This document shows positions 25,451 to 39,648 of a stretch of 64,000 nt of DNA, piece after piece; positions within the stretch are counted from its first letter, which is position 1, and each line of letters opens with the position of its first letter. Both the position numbers and the translations under genes were made by a program. Origin of the DNA: Rhodocyclales bacterium (lineage in GTDB: Bacteria; Pseudomonadota; Gammaproteobacteria; Burkholderiales; Rhodocyclaceae). The stretch lies in NCBI GenBank assembly GCA_016235025.1, contig JACRMV010000001.1, positions 310,001-374,000 of the forward strand, read 5' to 3'. The notes beneath the pieces were generated by a model. The model searched no databases and was not told where the DNA came from. It was given only the letters and a program-made list of their open reading frames with translations.

Positions 25451-26251
25451 CTACCGCTTTGAAAACAGGCTGATACGGTTTAGGCCGGGTAGCCTGCCCA
25501 AAGGGTCCAGTATGGGGGCACCCCAGCGTTCCAGCAAGCTTGTTACCCTGGCCGCATAGGGGCTGTATAAACCCCAGCTGAGCGTGACCAGGCTGAGAAA
25601 AAGACCACCGACAAAAACATCCGATGCCCAATGGGCGCCGGCGACCAGTCTGGGCAGCATGAAAAGACAAAGCAGGACAGCGACAACAAGCCGTCGTAGT
25701 CCTCGGGCAAAGGGCCAGAGAAACAAGGCCCACAGCAATAAAACAGCGCCATGATCGCCGGGAAAGCTCTGGTTCGATCTATCCTTCATGTGCCATTTGT
25801 TTTCCCAGTCCGGAAAGAGTGTGCTTAGCTGAACGGCGCCATCAACGGTGATCGATGGACTGGAGTGCTGCCATTGCATGAGGTCGACGACTTTGGAAAA
25901 CAGGCCGACACGGAACAAGGTCAGCAACAGGAGCAGTGAAAGAAAGCCAAACAATGCGGTTCTAACCTGCGTGCCGGAGAAGATCAGGTTCCTGCCGATC
26001 AGGAACAGCAGCATGACAAGCGCGGCGCCTGCGTCCGCAGGGCGCATGCTGCCGATCGCCCAGATATGGGCCCAGAGCGGATGAGTGGCCAAGGGCGAAT
26101 TGAGTATATTGAACACGGCATGATCGATCTGCTCCCACAGTTGCCTTGTCGGTTGCCATAACCAGCTGCCCAGGATTCCGAAGGCGATCGCGTTGCAGAG
26201 GGCGAGTCCGCGCCAGCGCCATTCAGGACGAAACAGTGTTGCCTGGTTCAT
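25451..26251 (-). CDS. PAP2 superfamily membrane phosphatase
   Basis: 266 residues with six predicted membrane helices and the phosphatase motifs KDRSNQSFPGDH (about residues 160-171, equivalent to the PSGH motif) and RLVAGAHWASDV (about 203-214). Such enzymes act on lipid phosphates, for example undecaprenyl pyrophosphate recycling or lipid A phosphate transfer (LpxT-like). Its position between a flippase-like gene and prsK suggests recycling of the polyprenyl carrier in EPS or lipid A modification. Substrate is inference. Confidence 0.82.
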   Translation of the reverse strand: MNQATLFRPEWRWRGLALCNAIAFGILGSWLWQPTRQLWEQIDHAVFNILNSPLATHPLWAHIWAIGSMRPADAGAALVMLLFLIGRNLIFSGTQVRTALFGFLSLLLLLTLFRVGLFSKVVDLMQWQHSSPSITVDGAVQLSTLFPDWENKWHMKDRSNQSFPGDHGAVLLLWALFLWPFARGLRRLVVAVLLCLFMLPRLVAGAHWASDVFVGGLFLSLVTLSWGLYSPYAARVTSLLERWGAPILDPLGRLPGLNRISLFSKR

Positions 26252-26292
26252 GGGTGTGGATTCCTTTTATCTCATGTCTTGCGGGACAAGTC

Positions 26293-27240
26293 TCAACCGG
26301 GTTTGTGCTGGGGGTGGCGGCCACGCATGAATACGACCAGTCCCGGAAGGCTGACGATGATCAGCATGAGCCCATACAGCAGCGACATCATCAGGACGGC
26401 TGACTTGTTGGCGCCGATCAGACTGAACAGGCCGACCAGAGCGCCTTCGCGCACACCCCATCCGGCGATCGAGATCGGGATGATGGTCAGCATCAGGGCC
26501 GGGGGAACGATGGCGAAATAAGTCATCAAATCGAAGGGAAGGCCGAGCGCCTTGCCGGAAGCGAAAAATCCCAGCATGGCAAACAGGGGAACCAGCAAGG
26601 AGGATACCAGGAGCTGAAAGCGTTCCTTGGCGAATGCCTGATGCGTTTTTACGGATATGAGTTTGATGAAAACCAGTTTCGGGTAGCGATCAAGCCATGC
26701 CATTCGTCTCGGCAATGAAATGCCCAGCAGGCCGGCCAGGCTGGCTGCAGTCAGTATCAGAATCGGCTGGTAGGCCTCCTGCGGTAGCAGCGATGGATTC
26801 AGCACATAGGCCATGAAGGCCAGGGATACCAATGCGCCAAGACCGGCCAGGCGATCGATTGCAACGCCATAAAAGGCATCACGCTTGCGGAATCCGCGCC
26901 GTGCGACATCGAGTACACGTACTGCATCGCCGCCAATGCTGGTAGGCAGGGCCTGGTTGAAGAACATACCCTTGAAATAACTGTTCCAGTAAAACCTGAG
27001 AGGCTGGCCAAAGTCCAGATTGTGCATGAGCAACTGCCAGCGATAGGCCGCTACGGCGGTGCTGCCGAATTGCATGAGCAGGGCAACAAGCAGCAGGTCG
27101 TGCTTGGCCTGCCTGAATGTCGTCAAAGCCTCCCCGGCATCGATCGAGCGCAGTATGAAAAACAGCATCGAGGCAGTGACCACGATACGGATCAGCGCGC
27201 TGGCGATTCCTGAATGCTTTTTTTTACTCGGCGATGTCAT
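26293..27240 (-). CDS. lysylphosphatidylglycerol synthase TM-like flippase protein
   Basis: 315 residues of the YbhN/UPF0104-type membrane family (PF03706-like). Recognisable blocks are YWNSYFKGMFFNQALPTSIGGDAVRV (about residues 75-100) and ISIAGWGVREGALVGLF near the C-terminus. The start at 27240 (MTSPSKKKH) overlaps the upstream glycosyltransferase stop by 17 bp. The reading frame stays open for about 150 codons upstream but that stretch is antisense-type sequence over the neighbouring gene and is not translated. Probable lipid or lipid-linked-sugar translocation. Confidence 0.8.
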   Translation of the reverse strand: MTSPSKKKHSGIASALIRIVVTASMLFFILRSIDAGEALTTFRQAKHDLLLVALLMQFGSTAVAAYRWQLLMHNLDFGQPLRFYWNSYFKGMFFNQALPTSIGGDAVRVLDVARRGFRKRDAFYGVAIDRLAGLGALVSLAFMAYVLNPSLLPQEAYQPILILTAASLAGLLGISLPRRMAWLDRYPKLVFIKLISVKTHQAFAKERFQLLVSSLLVPLFAMLGFFASGKALGLPFDLMTYFAIVPPALMLTIIPISIAGWGVREGALVGLFSLIGANKSAVLMMSLLYGLMLIIVSLPGLVVFMRGRHPQHKPG

Positions 27241-29245
27241 TCTTGTTGTCGGTCTGGCCGGGAATTGTCGAATCCTGTGGTGCTGGACTATTGCGATAGC
27301 CTCTAGCCAGCCGGTAGAAAAACTGCCCGGCGGGGCGTCCATTTTTTCTGATCTGGATCGATTGAATGGGGCCGAGTTCGCTGACGCGTGAGCGGATTGT
27401 TTCGCGCTCCAGCACAGCGGCATTCTCGGCAACCAGCAGCATGGTTTTCCCGGCTTGCTGGTCAACCGGGAACCACATTTCGTACATGAGGCCAACGGCA
27501 TCGAATAGATGCTCGCTGGCTGTAGTGGAGGCAGGGTCGCGATCTGGTTTGCTGTCGGTGGCATCCCGGCCGTAGGTGCGGTAAAAGGCAAGCCCGCTGG
27601 CAATCCGGTTTCTGTCGAAACCGACGACGAGTATTTGCTCGCCCGTCTCGCGCTCAAGTTGGGTGACGACAGCTTCGATTTCACGGCCGAAATCCTGCCA
27701 GCCGATCAGATGCACATTGCTGGGGTAGCGCATGCCGGGCAAGCCGGGGCCGAGATAGTGAAAAGCGGCAGCGTAAAAGAGCAGGCAGATGATTGCCGTG
27801 TTGAGCCAGGCACGTCGGCACCACTGCAACAATTTTCCGGCCCCCGAGAGGGATTTTTCCGTAACAAGCAAGGCCATGAAGGGCATCAAGGGGAGCCATG
27901 CCGGTCCGGTCCAGTTCAGCTTGCTGGCCTTGAACAGACTGAGTGAGGCAAAGACAAACACCGGGAACAGCGTCAACCACGCCAATAAACGGTAACTCTG
28001 CCGCAGCGTTTGAGCATCCTGCTGGCTGTTGCCCACCCCGGCGGATAAAAGTTGTTTGTGGCCCCGCAGGAGTGCAACCACGGACAGGACTCCGATGGGG
28101 GTCAGCAATAAAAGGGCGTTGAGGAGGAGGCGTGGCAGCGAGAAGACAGATTTGCTGACCAGGCGTCCCTGGCTTTGGAAGGCAAATGAAGCCCATTCGT
28201 GCTGCATGTTCCAGATGAGCACCGGCGAGCACAGCAACAGTGCAATGAGCAGTCCGATGTAGGGCTCCGGCCGCGTCAGCCACTTTCGTGATCGCTGATC
28301 GAAAATGACATATAGAACAATCGCCGCGCCGAGGAGGGCGATCGTGTATTTGGAGATCATGCCCAGCCCGAGGGCCACACCCAGGCCGAGCCAGGCTTTG
28401 CGCTCATCCTTGATGATGATCCGGTAAGTGAAGTAAGTCGCCATCGACCAGAAGGCCGTCAACGGCGCGTCCGGGCTGATGAAAAAGCCGAATGAAAAGT
28501 AGGCGGGCAGCACTGAAATCAGCAGCACGCTACGCCAGGCGATGGCCTTGTCAAAAATCTCGCGGGCCAGCCGGTAGGAAAAATACGCCGTGACGAACCA
28601 GAACAGAAAGGCTCCGCCACGGACGGCCAGTTCAATGTTTCCCAGCAGGACGATAAAGGGCTTGATCGTCCAGGCGACCATCAGGGGATGGTCCAGGTAG
28701 CCGATATCCAGATGCTTCGCGTAGTTCCAGTAGTAGGCTTCTTCGAACAGGAGTTCGGGCACGCCGAGATACGCCAGCCGCAGAAGAATCGAATAAGCGA
28801 TCGCGCCCAGCACGAAATGGCTCCAGCGTACTGCGGCGGGCAGCCCGATGCGCCGTGAGTAAATGAAGAAGACGCTGGCAGCGTGAAAGACCGCAGCAGA
28901 CAGCAAGGCGGAAATGATCTGGGCCGTAGTGGCGGAAAGGGCGCCGATGTGCATCAATGAAGCGAGCATGCCGCCGCGCAAAAACAGTGTCAGCAAGGTA
29001 ATGACCAGCAAAGACGGTAGCTGGCGCCAGCCCAGGGCGTGATTGCCGCGCAAGGGGCCGAAGGAGGCGAGCACGGAACCGCCGCTGGCGGCGACCAGGA
29101 AGCTGGCAATGTGGGCTGCTGCCAGTGCTTCCGGGTGACTGTAGAGCAAGCCGAACAGCGAGATATCGATTCCAGCCGTCAGCAGGACCAGAGCATAGAG
29201 CTGGTTTTTTTGTGACGCAGAAAGCGCGATGCTCGGGCAGTTCAT
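27224..29245 (-). CDS. GtrA-like/GT39 (ArnT-like) fusion glycosyltransferase
   Basis: 673 residues. The first about 130 residues contain four helices resembling a GtrA-type flippase module; the rest is an ArnT/PMT-like GT39 enzyme with the catalytic acidic pair in the first periplasmic loop (LLFEEAYYWNYAKHLDIGYLDHP), a later FFISPDAPLTAFW motif, about nine helices, and a periplasmic C-terminal domain. GT39 enzymes transfer sugars from polyprenyl-phosphate donors. The fusion would combine donor flipping and transfer. It lies 19 bp after the GT9 gene and overlaps the flippase-like gene. Confidence 0.82.
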   Translation of the reverse strand: MNCPSIALSASQKNQLYALVLLTAGIDISLFGLLYSHPEALAAAHIASFLVAASGGSVLASFGPLRGNHALGWRQLPSLLVITLLTLFLRGGMLASLMHIGALSATTAQIISALLSAAVFHAASVFFIYSRRIGLPAAVRWSHFVLGAIAYSILLRLAYLGVPELLFEEAYYWNYAKHLDIGYLDHPLMVAWTIKPFIVLLGNIELAVRGGAFLFWFVTAYFSYRLAREIFDKAIAWRSVLLISVLPAYFSFGFFISPDAPLTAFWSMATYFTYRIIIKDERKAWLGLGVALGLGMISKYTIALLGAAIVLYVIFDQRSRKWLTRPEPYIGLLIALLLCSPVLIWNMQHEWASFAFQSQGRLVSKSVFSLPRLLLNALLLLTPIGVLSVVALLRGHKQLLSAGVGNSQQDAQTLRQSYRLLAWLTLFPVFVFASLSLFKASKLNWTGPAWLPLMPFMALLVTEKSLSGAGKLLQWCRRAWLNTAIICLLFYAAAFHYLGPGLPGMRYPSNVHLIGWQDFGREIEAVVTQLERETGEQILVVGFDRNRIASGLAFYRTYGRDATDSKPDRDPASTTASEHLFDAVGLMYEMWFPVDQQAGKTMLLVAENAAVLERETIRSRVSELGPIQSIQIRKNGRPAGQFFYRLARGYRNSPAPQDSTIPGQTDNKNDIAE

Positions 29246-29264
29246 GGCGTGAGGGAATCCGGCG

Positions 29265-30494
29265 TCATGCCGCAGGCGGCTGTTTTGTCAGCGCCTGGCG
29301 CAACTGTGCCAGCACGGTGGCGGGTTGGATGACCTGCAGGCAGACGTTATTGGTGCAGGGTGTTTTGCGATGATTGGTAGCGCTGACGCAAGGAGAGCAG
29401 GCGAGACCGGCATAAATGGGCGTGCTGTTGCCGAGCGAGCCGTAGAGTTTCGGAGTTTCGGGACCGAACAGAACGAAGGTGCGCAGCTGGGTGACGGCGG
29501 AGAAATGACCCGGCCCCGAGTCGTTCGTTAACATCAATTCCGCGATTCGATAGAGCGCGGGAATATCCTCCAGGCGATGGCAGCCGGCGAAGTTGATGCA
29601 CCGCATGTCACCGACCTTCTGCCGCAACCCGGCCGCACCCTCGCGCTCCGCCGGAGCACCGGTAATCAGGATCAGCAGGTTCGGATCATCGGTCAGCAAT
29701 CCCTTCATGACGGTGACGAAATGTTCGGGCATCCAGCGGCGTTGCGGCAGCAAGTCGCTGGCATTCGGGTTGATGAGCACGATGCGATGCCGGTGCTCGC
29801 CATACGCCGGATATTCCTGGCGAATCCGCGCGCGCATGGCTTCTATCGCATTCGGGTCGATTTCTGCCTGCGTCAGTTTGATTTCATCGTCAGCGACAGG
29901 CGTTTTCGAGAACGGCACTTCTTCCTTTGCGGCCAGTGTGGCGTTGACCAGCGCAATGAAGTTCTTTGCGATATGCAGGTGCGGGTTGTAGGCGACACGG
30001 CGTGTCAGCATCGCGCCGCGATACAGGCCTTCGTCGTTGAAGGCATGGAAGCCGATGCGGTTGGCGGCCAGCGTCAGTCCGGTCAGCAACGCGCTGTAAC
30101 GCGAAAACAGTTCGAGGTCGATGACGGTATCGATCCTGCGCCGGCGTGTCCAGAAGAGAAAACGCAGGCTGTCGAAGGCGAGGGTGAGGAAACCTTCGGC
30201 GCGGATGGTGAAGATATTGTCTTCCGGAACCGTCTTCAGCAGACGCAAACTGGCGATGTTCGATTTGAAGATTACAAAATGCAGTTCGGCGTCACGCTCG
30301 CGCTGGATCTTGCGCATGGCCGGATCGACCAGAATGGCGCTGCCCATTTCGGACAACTCGACAAACAGGACTTTTTTCGGCCGGGTTGGCTGGCTGCCGC
30401 TGAAAAAACAGATAAGACGAACCAGCAGCGTGGCCACGAAACACAGCGGAACACCGGCCAGATGGTCGATCCTGCGCATGGTGCCTATCTTCAT
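29265..30494 (-). CDS. glycosyltransferase family 9 (heptosyltransferase-like)
   Basis: 409 residues. After a membrane-interacting N-terminus (PLCFVATLLVRLICFF) come the Rossmann halves typical of ADP-heptose:LPS heptosyltransferases: KKVLFVELSEMGSAIL near residue 41, VLINPNASDLLPQRRW and LTNDSGPGHFSAV with the LFGPETP loop. A cysteine-rich tail (ACSPCVSATN, PCTNNVCLQ) is also usual in GT9. Likely adds a sugar in LPS core or exopolysaccharide. It is the first gene of the minus-strand run that reaches prsT. Confidence 0.85.
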   Translation of the reverse strand: MKIGTMRRIDHLAGVPLCFVATLLVRLICFFSGSQPTRPKKVLFVELSEMGSAILVDPAMRKIQRERDAELHFVIFKSNIASLRLLKTVPEDNIFTIRAEGFLTLAFDSLRFLFWTRRRRIDTVIDLELFSRYSALLTGLTLAANRIGFHAFNDEGLYRGAMLTRRVAYNPHLHIAKNFIALVNATLAAKEEVPFSKTPVADDEIKLTQAEIDPNAIEAMRARIRQEYPAYGEHRHRIVLINPNASDLLPQRRWMPEHFVTVMKGLLTDDPNLLILITGAPAEREGAAGLRQKVGDMRCINFAGCHRLEDIPALYRIAELMLTNDSGPGHFSAVTQLRTFVLFGPETPKLYGSLGNSTPIYAGLACSPCVSATNHRKTPCTNNVCLQVIQPATVLAQLRQALTKQPPAA

Positions 30495-30527
30495 TTTGGT
30501 ATCGGGCGAAGGAGATTACGGTTGCAG

Positions 30528-30548
30528 AAAAGTCGGCGCTGATACTAC
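30528..30548 (-). repeat. dispersed repeat, exact core, intergenic
   Basis: AAAAGTCGGCGCTG followed by ATACTACGGCA, with one extra base relative to the extended consensus. It lies in the 91-bp gap between the GT9 start and the queF stop. Confidence 0.7.
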
Positions 30549-30585
30549 GGCAAACTTGCGCCCGCCACGGTTCGGTGGGCGGGAG

Positions 30586-31017
30586 TCAGCCGCGTGTATT
30601 CGATTGCGGCGGGAAATTTTCCAGTTCCACCCTGGGCAGCGGCTTCCAGCCTTTCTTGCGATGTTCGGCGACGACGTTGGTGAAAATTCCGCCGCGCACG
30701 TAGAACCTGGCGGTGAGGCGCATGTAGCGCGGCTTCACGGCGCGCACCAGGTCGTCGAGGATGCGATTCGTGACATCCTCGTGGAAGTGTCCTTCCGCGC
30801 GAAAGCTCCAGACATAAAGCTTGAGACTTTTCAGTTCGACGCAGAGTTTGTCGGCGATGTAATCCAGTGTCAGTACGGCAAAATCCGGCTGGCCGGTTTT
30901 GGGGCACAGGCAGGTGAACTCCGGAATTTCCATGTGAATCCGGTAATCCCGGTGCGACGCCGGATTGGCAAAGGTTTCCAGCGTTTTTTCGGCAGGTTTC
31001 GGGGATGGAGTCGGCAT
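30586..31017 (-). CDS. queF: NADPH-dependent 7-cyano-7-deazaguanine reductase
   Basis: 143-residue short-form QueF, which reduces the nitrile preQ0 to preQ1 in queuosine synthesis. The nucleophile is the second Cys of [14 protein letters not shown] (about residues 33-46), and [13 protein letters not shown] and GHFHEDVTN carry the substrate- and catalysis-linked residues. The start at 31017 (MPTPSPKP) is preferred to an in-frame ATG at 31104 that lies only 5 bp from the divergent smc start. Queuosine is unrelated to the neighbouring polysaccharide genes. Confidence 0.93.
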   Translation of the reverse strand: MPTPSPKPAEKTLETFANPASHRDYRIHMEIPEFTCLCPKTGQPDFAVLTLDYIADKLCVELKSLKLYVWSFRAEGHFHEDVTNRILDDLVRAVKPRYMRLTARFYVRGGIFTNVVAEHRKKGWKPLPRVELENFPPQSNTRG

Positions 31018-31109
31018 GCTGTTTGTATTCAGGGAAGACAAGTGGGAGCGATTATAATGGCGCGGCTTGAAACTACTTCCTCGATCATCCTTTTTTCGGT
31101 TCATTCCTT

Positions 31110-34100
31110 GTGCGCCTGACCAAGCTGAAAATTGCCGGCTTCAAGTCGTTTGTCGAGCCCACCACGGTTGTCTTCCCCGGACAACTGGCCGGCGTGGTCG
31201 GCCCCAACGGCTGCGGCAAGTCCAACATCATTGATGCGGTGCGCTGGGTGCTGGGCGAATCGAAGGCGTCCGAGCTGCGTGGCGAATCCATCCAGGACGT
31301 GATTTTCAAAGGCTCGGGCAACCGCAAGCCGGTCTCCCGCGCCAGTGTCGAGCTGTATTTCGACAACCCGCATGGCCGCGCTGCCGGGCAATGGTCGCAG
31401 TATGTCGAAATCACGGTCAAGCGCGTGCTCGACCGCGAAGGCAACTCCAGTTATTACATCAACAACCTGCATGTCCGCCGCCGCGACGTGATCGATCTGT
31501 TCCTCGGCACTGGCCTTGGGCCGCGCGCCTACGCCATCATCGGCCAGGGCATGATCTCGCGCATCATCGAGTCGAAGCCCGACGAGTTGCGTTTCTTCCT
31601 CGAAGAAGCCGCCGGTGTCACCAAATACAAGGAGCGACGCAAGGAAACCGGGCACCGCCTCGATGACGCCCGGGAAAATCTGGCCCGCGTCGAGGATATT
31701 CGCAACGAACTTGAAACGCAGGTCGCCCATCTCGCGGTGCAGGCGGAAGTGGCGCAGAACTACCATGGCCTGCAGCAGCAGATGTCGCGCAAGCAGGCGC
31801 TGTTGTGGCTGAAAAAGCGCAACGATGCCCGTCATGAGTCGCAGCGCCTGGCGCAGCAGGTGGACGCGGCCGTCAATCGTGTCGAAGCGGAGACGGCCCG
31901 CCTGCGCGAGCTCGAAGCGCACACCGAACATGCACGTGAGGCGCACTTCACCGCCTCCGACACCCTGCATGCGGCGCAGGCGGAGATGTACGCCGCCAAT
32001 GGCGAGGTCGCCCGCCTGGAGGCCGAGATTACCCATATGCGCGAGGCGCGGGCGCGCCTTGCGGCACGCCTGGCGCAACTGGCGAGCGAAGAGACGCATT
32101 GGGGCGCGCAGCGCGATGAGCTCGAGCGTGAGGCGCTGCGTTGGCAATCCCTGTTTGAACTTGCCCTGCAGCGCGTCGCCACGGCGGCGGCACGGCATGA
32201 AGAAGCCGCCGCGCGCCTGCCGGAAAGCGAAGCCCTGATGCAGGCGACGGCCAGCCAGGTTGCCGAGGCGCGGCGCAGTGTGGGCGAGAGCGAGCAGGCC
32301 TTGCGTTTGGCCGAAGCCGACCGTGGACATGCCGAACGGGCGCTGGGCGCACTTGCCCAGCAGCGCGCCCGGCTGGAACAGGATCGACAGGCACTGGATG
32401 CGCCTGCTCCGGCGTTGCTGGCGACGGCCCGGGAAAACGAGCTGCGTACCGCAGAGGCGCTGGCCGTGGCGCAGGAGCGGCTGGCGCAGCTGCAGATCGT
32501 GGTGCCGGAAGCCGAAGCGCAGTTACGGGTTGCGCGCGAAGAACTGCAGGCGGCGCATCGCCGCCTGGCCGAAACCCGCGCCCGTCATGAGGCGCTGGTG
32601 CACTTGCAGTCCAAGGTGGCCCAGCGCGGCGAAATCGGCGCCTGGCTGACGGCGCACGGGCTGGCCGACGCCAGGCCGCTGTGGCAATCGATACAGGTCG
32701 AGAGCGGTTGGGAGACAGCGGTCGAGGCGGTGTTGCGCGAGCGGTTCTCGGCGCTCCTCGCCGACGCCACGACGGCGACGGCGGTACTGGCCGATCCGCC
32801 GCCGTCGATTCTGGCCCTGGCGCTGCCTGCTGCAGCGGGTGCTCAGGCGGTCGCTGCGGATTCCCTGCGCGCCAAAGTGAAGTGCTCCGATGCGCGCTGG
32901 TCGTCCGTGCTGGACGCGTGGCTGGCGAATTGCCATGTTAGCGAAGACCTCGCCGCCGCGCTGCCTCTGGCGACGGACAGGGTTGCCGGCATGCACGTTT
33001 CGCGCGCCGGTCACCTGCTCGGCCCGGCCGGTTTGACGCTGTATGTGCCGGATGCAAAGACGCATGGCGTGATCGAGCGGCAACGCGAGATTGACGAACT
33101 GGCCGTGCAACTCGCATTGCATGCCAGCGCGGAGAACGTCGCGCGCGAAGCGCAGCAGGCCGCCGAACGGCGCCTGAATGAACTACAAATCCAGCTCGCG
33201 GCGGCCCGCCGCAATCAGCAGGAAAGCCAGCAGGCCTCGCATGCGGCGCACGTCGAGGCGCTCAAGCTGACGCAGGCGCAGTCCCGCTTCGAGGAGCGTT
33301 CGGCGCGGCTCGATCAGGATATGGGCGAACTCACCCGGCAACAGGAAAACGAAGCAGCGCGACAGGCGCGGGCGGAACAGGATGCCGAGGTGCAGCGCGA
33401 ACGCCTGGCGGAGTGCCGGCAGCGGCTGGAACTGGCGCTCGATGTCCAGCGCCGGCACGAGGCGTCCCTGCGCGAGGCGCGCGCGCTCGAGAGCCAGCTC
33501 GCACGTGACGCACAGGAGGCCGGTTTTTCCGAACGTGAATGCCGCTCCAAGCTGGACGACAATGCACGCGCCACGGCCACGGCCAAAAGCCAGCTCGAGC
33601 GCATCGCGGCCGAACTCGCTGCCGCGCAGGCCGAGATCGCCGGCATCAGCGACACCGTGCTGCAGGAACAGTTGCAGAGTTCGCTGGAGACGAAGCAGGG
33701 CAAGGAGTCGGCGCTGGCGGAACGGCGCAATGTACTGGAAGCCGCCGCTGCCGAGCTGCGCAGCCTCGACGAGCAGCGCATGAAGCTGGACCAGAGCGTC
33801 GGGCCGTTGCGCGAGCGCATCAACGAGCTCAAGCTCAAGGCGCAGGCCGCGCAACTGGGCGAAGAGCAGTACCAGCAGCGGCTGCTCGAAATGCAGATCG
33901 TGAATGAAGCCGATGAAGCCTCCTTCGCGGCGGAACTCGCCGGCAATCTCAAGGACAGCGTGCTGCAAGCTGAAATTACGCGTCTGGCAAATGAAATCGA
34001 GGCGCTGGGGCCGGTCAATCTCGCGGCGCTGGAAGAGCTTGCCAGTGCCGCCGAGCGCAAGGGTTTTCTCGATGCGCAGTCGGGCGACCTGGCCGCGGCC

Positions 34101-34618
34101 ATCGGTACCCTGGAAGATGCGATCCGGCGCATCGATCGCGAAACCCGCGCGCAACTGCAGGACACGTACGACATCGTCAATGCCCGTTTCGGCACGCTGT
34201 TTCCGGAGCTGTTCGGCGGCGGTGAGGCGCGCCTGGTGCTGACCGGCGAGGAGATTCTCGATGCCGGCATCCAGATCATGGCGCAACCGCCAGGCAAGAA
34301 GAATTCCACGATCCACCTGCTCTCCGGCGGCGAAAAGGCGCTGACCGCCATCGCCCTGGTATTCGCCTTCTTTCACCTCAACCCGGCGCCCTTCTGCATG
34401 CTCGATGAAGTCGATGCGCCACTGGACGATTCGAACACGGTACGATTCTGCGACATGGTGAAGCGCATGTCGGCGCAAACCCAGTTCATCTTCATTTCAC
34501 ACAGCAAGATCACCATGGAAATGGCGCAGCAGCTGATTGGCGTGACCATGCAGGAGCAGGGCGTTTCACGCGTGGTCGAGGTCGATATCGGCGAGGCGCT
34601 ACGACTGGCGGAGGCCGC

Positions 34619-34622
<4 letters not shown>
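31110..34622 (+). CDS. smc: chromosome segregation ATPase SMC
   Basis: 1170 residues. Head motifs: Walker [10 protein letters not shown] (about residues 32-40), signature [14 protein letters not shown] and Walker [14 protein letters not shown] near the C-terminus. Two long coiled-coil arms rich in Ala/Glu/Arg/Gln flank a hinge at about residues 500-670. It condenses and orients sister chromosomes together with ScpA/ScpB. The start is GTG at 31110. The stop overlaps the zipA-like start by 4 bp, the usual smc-zipA-ligA order in betaproteobacteria. Long antisense frames within it reflect codon bias only. Confidence 0.96.
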
Positions 34623-38722
<4,100 letters not shown>

Positions 38723-38726
<4 letters not shown>

Positions 38727-39268
38727 ATCCGCAGGAAGCCAGGAAAATCCTCGCCGAGGCGGACCTGATCTGCCCGGCCGAAAAGTCGGCACTGGCGGTA
38801 CGGCGCGTGGCAGGCGAAATCACTGCCCGCCTGGCCGCAACCAACCCGCTGCTACTGGCCGTGATGGGCGGCGCCGTGGTGTTCGCCGGCCAGTTGCTGC
38901 CGCAACTGGCTTTCCCGCTCGATTTCGATTACCTGCACGTTTCCCGCTACGGCGATGCCACGGCCGGCGGCCGCCTGTCCTGGGTGGTCGAGCCGCGCAG
39001 CGATGTGGCCGGGCGTGTCGTGCTGGTGGTGGATGACATTCTCGACGAAGGCGTGACCCTGGCGGAAATCCGCAAGCGTTTGCTGGCGCAAGGCGCCGCC
39101 GAGGTGCTGACTGCTGTCTTTGCCGACAAGAATCTCGGCCGCGCCAAACCCATTGTCCCCGACTTCATCGGCATCGAACTGCCCAACCGCTACGTCTTCG
39201 GTTTCGGCATGGATATCCGGGGTGCCTGGCGCAACCTGCCGGCGGTGTATGCCGTCAAGGACATGTAG
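38723..39268 (+). CDS. hpt: hypoxanthine-guanine phosphoribosyltransferase-like
   Basis: 181 residues. The PRPP-binding motif is [15 protein letters not shown] (about residues 95-109). The flexible-loop region [13 protein letters not shown] and the C-terminal [20 protein letters not shown] match bacterial HPRTs. It would salvage hypoxanthine or guanine. It is coupled to galU by a 4-bp overlap and is the last housekeeping gene before the integron region. A one-mismatch copy of the dispersed repeat is at 38781-38800. Confidence 0.88.
38781..38800 (-). repeat. dispersed repeat, one mismatch
   Basis: AAAAGTCGGCACTGGCGGTA on the plus strand. In hpt it is read as EKSALAV, a different frame from the copies in ligA and mfd. 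Confidence 0.6.
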
Positions 39269-39294
39269 CGAGTAGGGACGTTATCCGTTTTCCT

Positions 39295-39438
39295 GATTAG
39301 CCACAATGTTCAGCGTCATTCCGGCGCACGCCGGAATCCAGTCGGTGCCTGTCCTGGACACCGGCTTTCGCCGGTGTGACGGACGAAAAGACCTGCTAAA
39401 TAGCGCATTTCAGGGCTGGCTGAGTTTGGTGGCTAATC
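39295..39438. repeat. REP/MITE-like unit with terminal inverted repeats
   Basis: A 144-bp unit bounded by perfect 10-bp inverted repeats GATTAGCCAC (39295-39304) and GTGGCTAATC (39429-39438). Inside are two near-perfect palindromes, ATTCCGGCGCACGCCGGAAT (39318-39337) and ACACCGGC-TTTC-GCCGGTGT (39358-39377), themselves between CGTCA and TGACG. The inner palindromes are of the GTCATTCCGGCG REP class common in proteobacteria. It directly adjoins the truncated end of the integrase stub. Confidence 0.7.
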
Positions 39439-39472
39439 AAGTCCATTTTGGGTTGCCTTCACACTGATTAGA

Positions 39473-39648
39473 ATAAATCGTTTAATCCACTTCGGATATG
39501 TCGCCTCGGTACGCATGCTGTAATGCAGGACGCGAATCCGGTCGCGCACCTGATCCAGCAAACGCGGCGATGGGTTTGGCAACACACCGGGCAACATCGT
39601 GGTGTCTTTGGCGGAAGTTTTAGGGGATGTTGTGATCATTCGATTCAT
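39473..39648 (-). pseudogene. intI: integron integrase gene stub
   Basis: About 58 codons from ATG 39648. The translation contains LLDQVRDRIRVLHYSMRTEA then TYPKWIKRFILI, the N-terminal SAM-like DNA-binding domain of integron integrases, and then homology stops at about 39475. The catalytic domain with its R/H/R/Y residues is absent on the left, where the REP/MITE-like unit lies instead, so the integrase is deleted, not just interrupted. A reading frame continues upstream to 39747 but that part is not IntI-like. Orientation is divergent from the cassettes, as in functional integrons. Confidence 0.8.

Noticed and set aside
33183-34478. 431-codon antisense frame inside smc
   Set aside because: A high-GC codon-bias shadow: it has no ribosome-binding site or recognisable domain, and smc is certain on the other strand.
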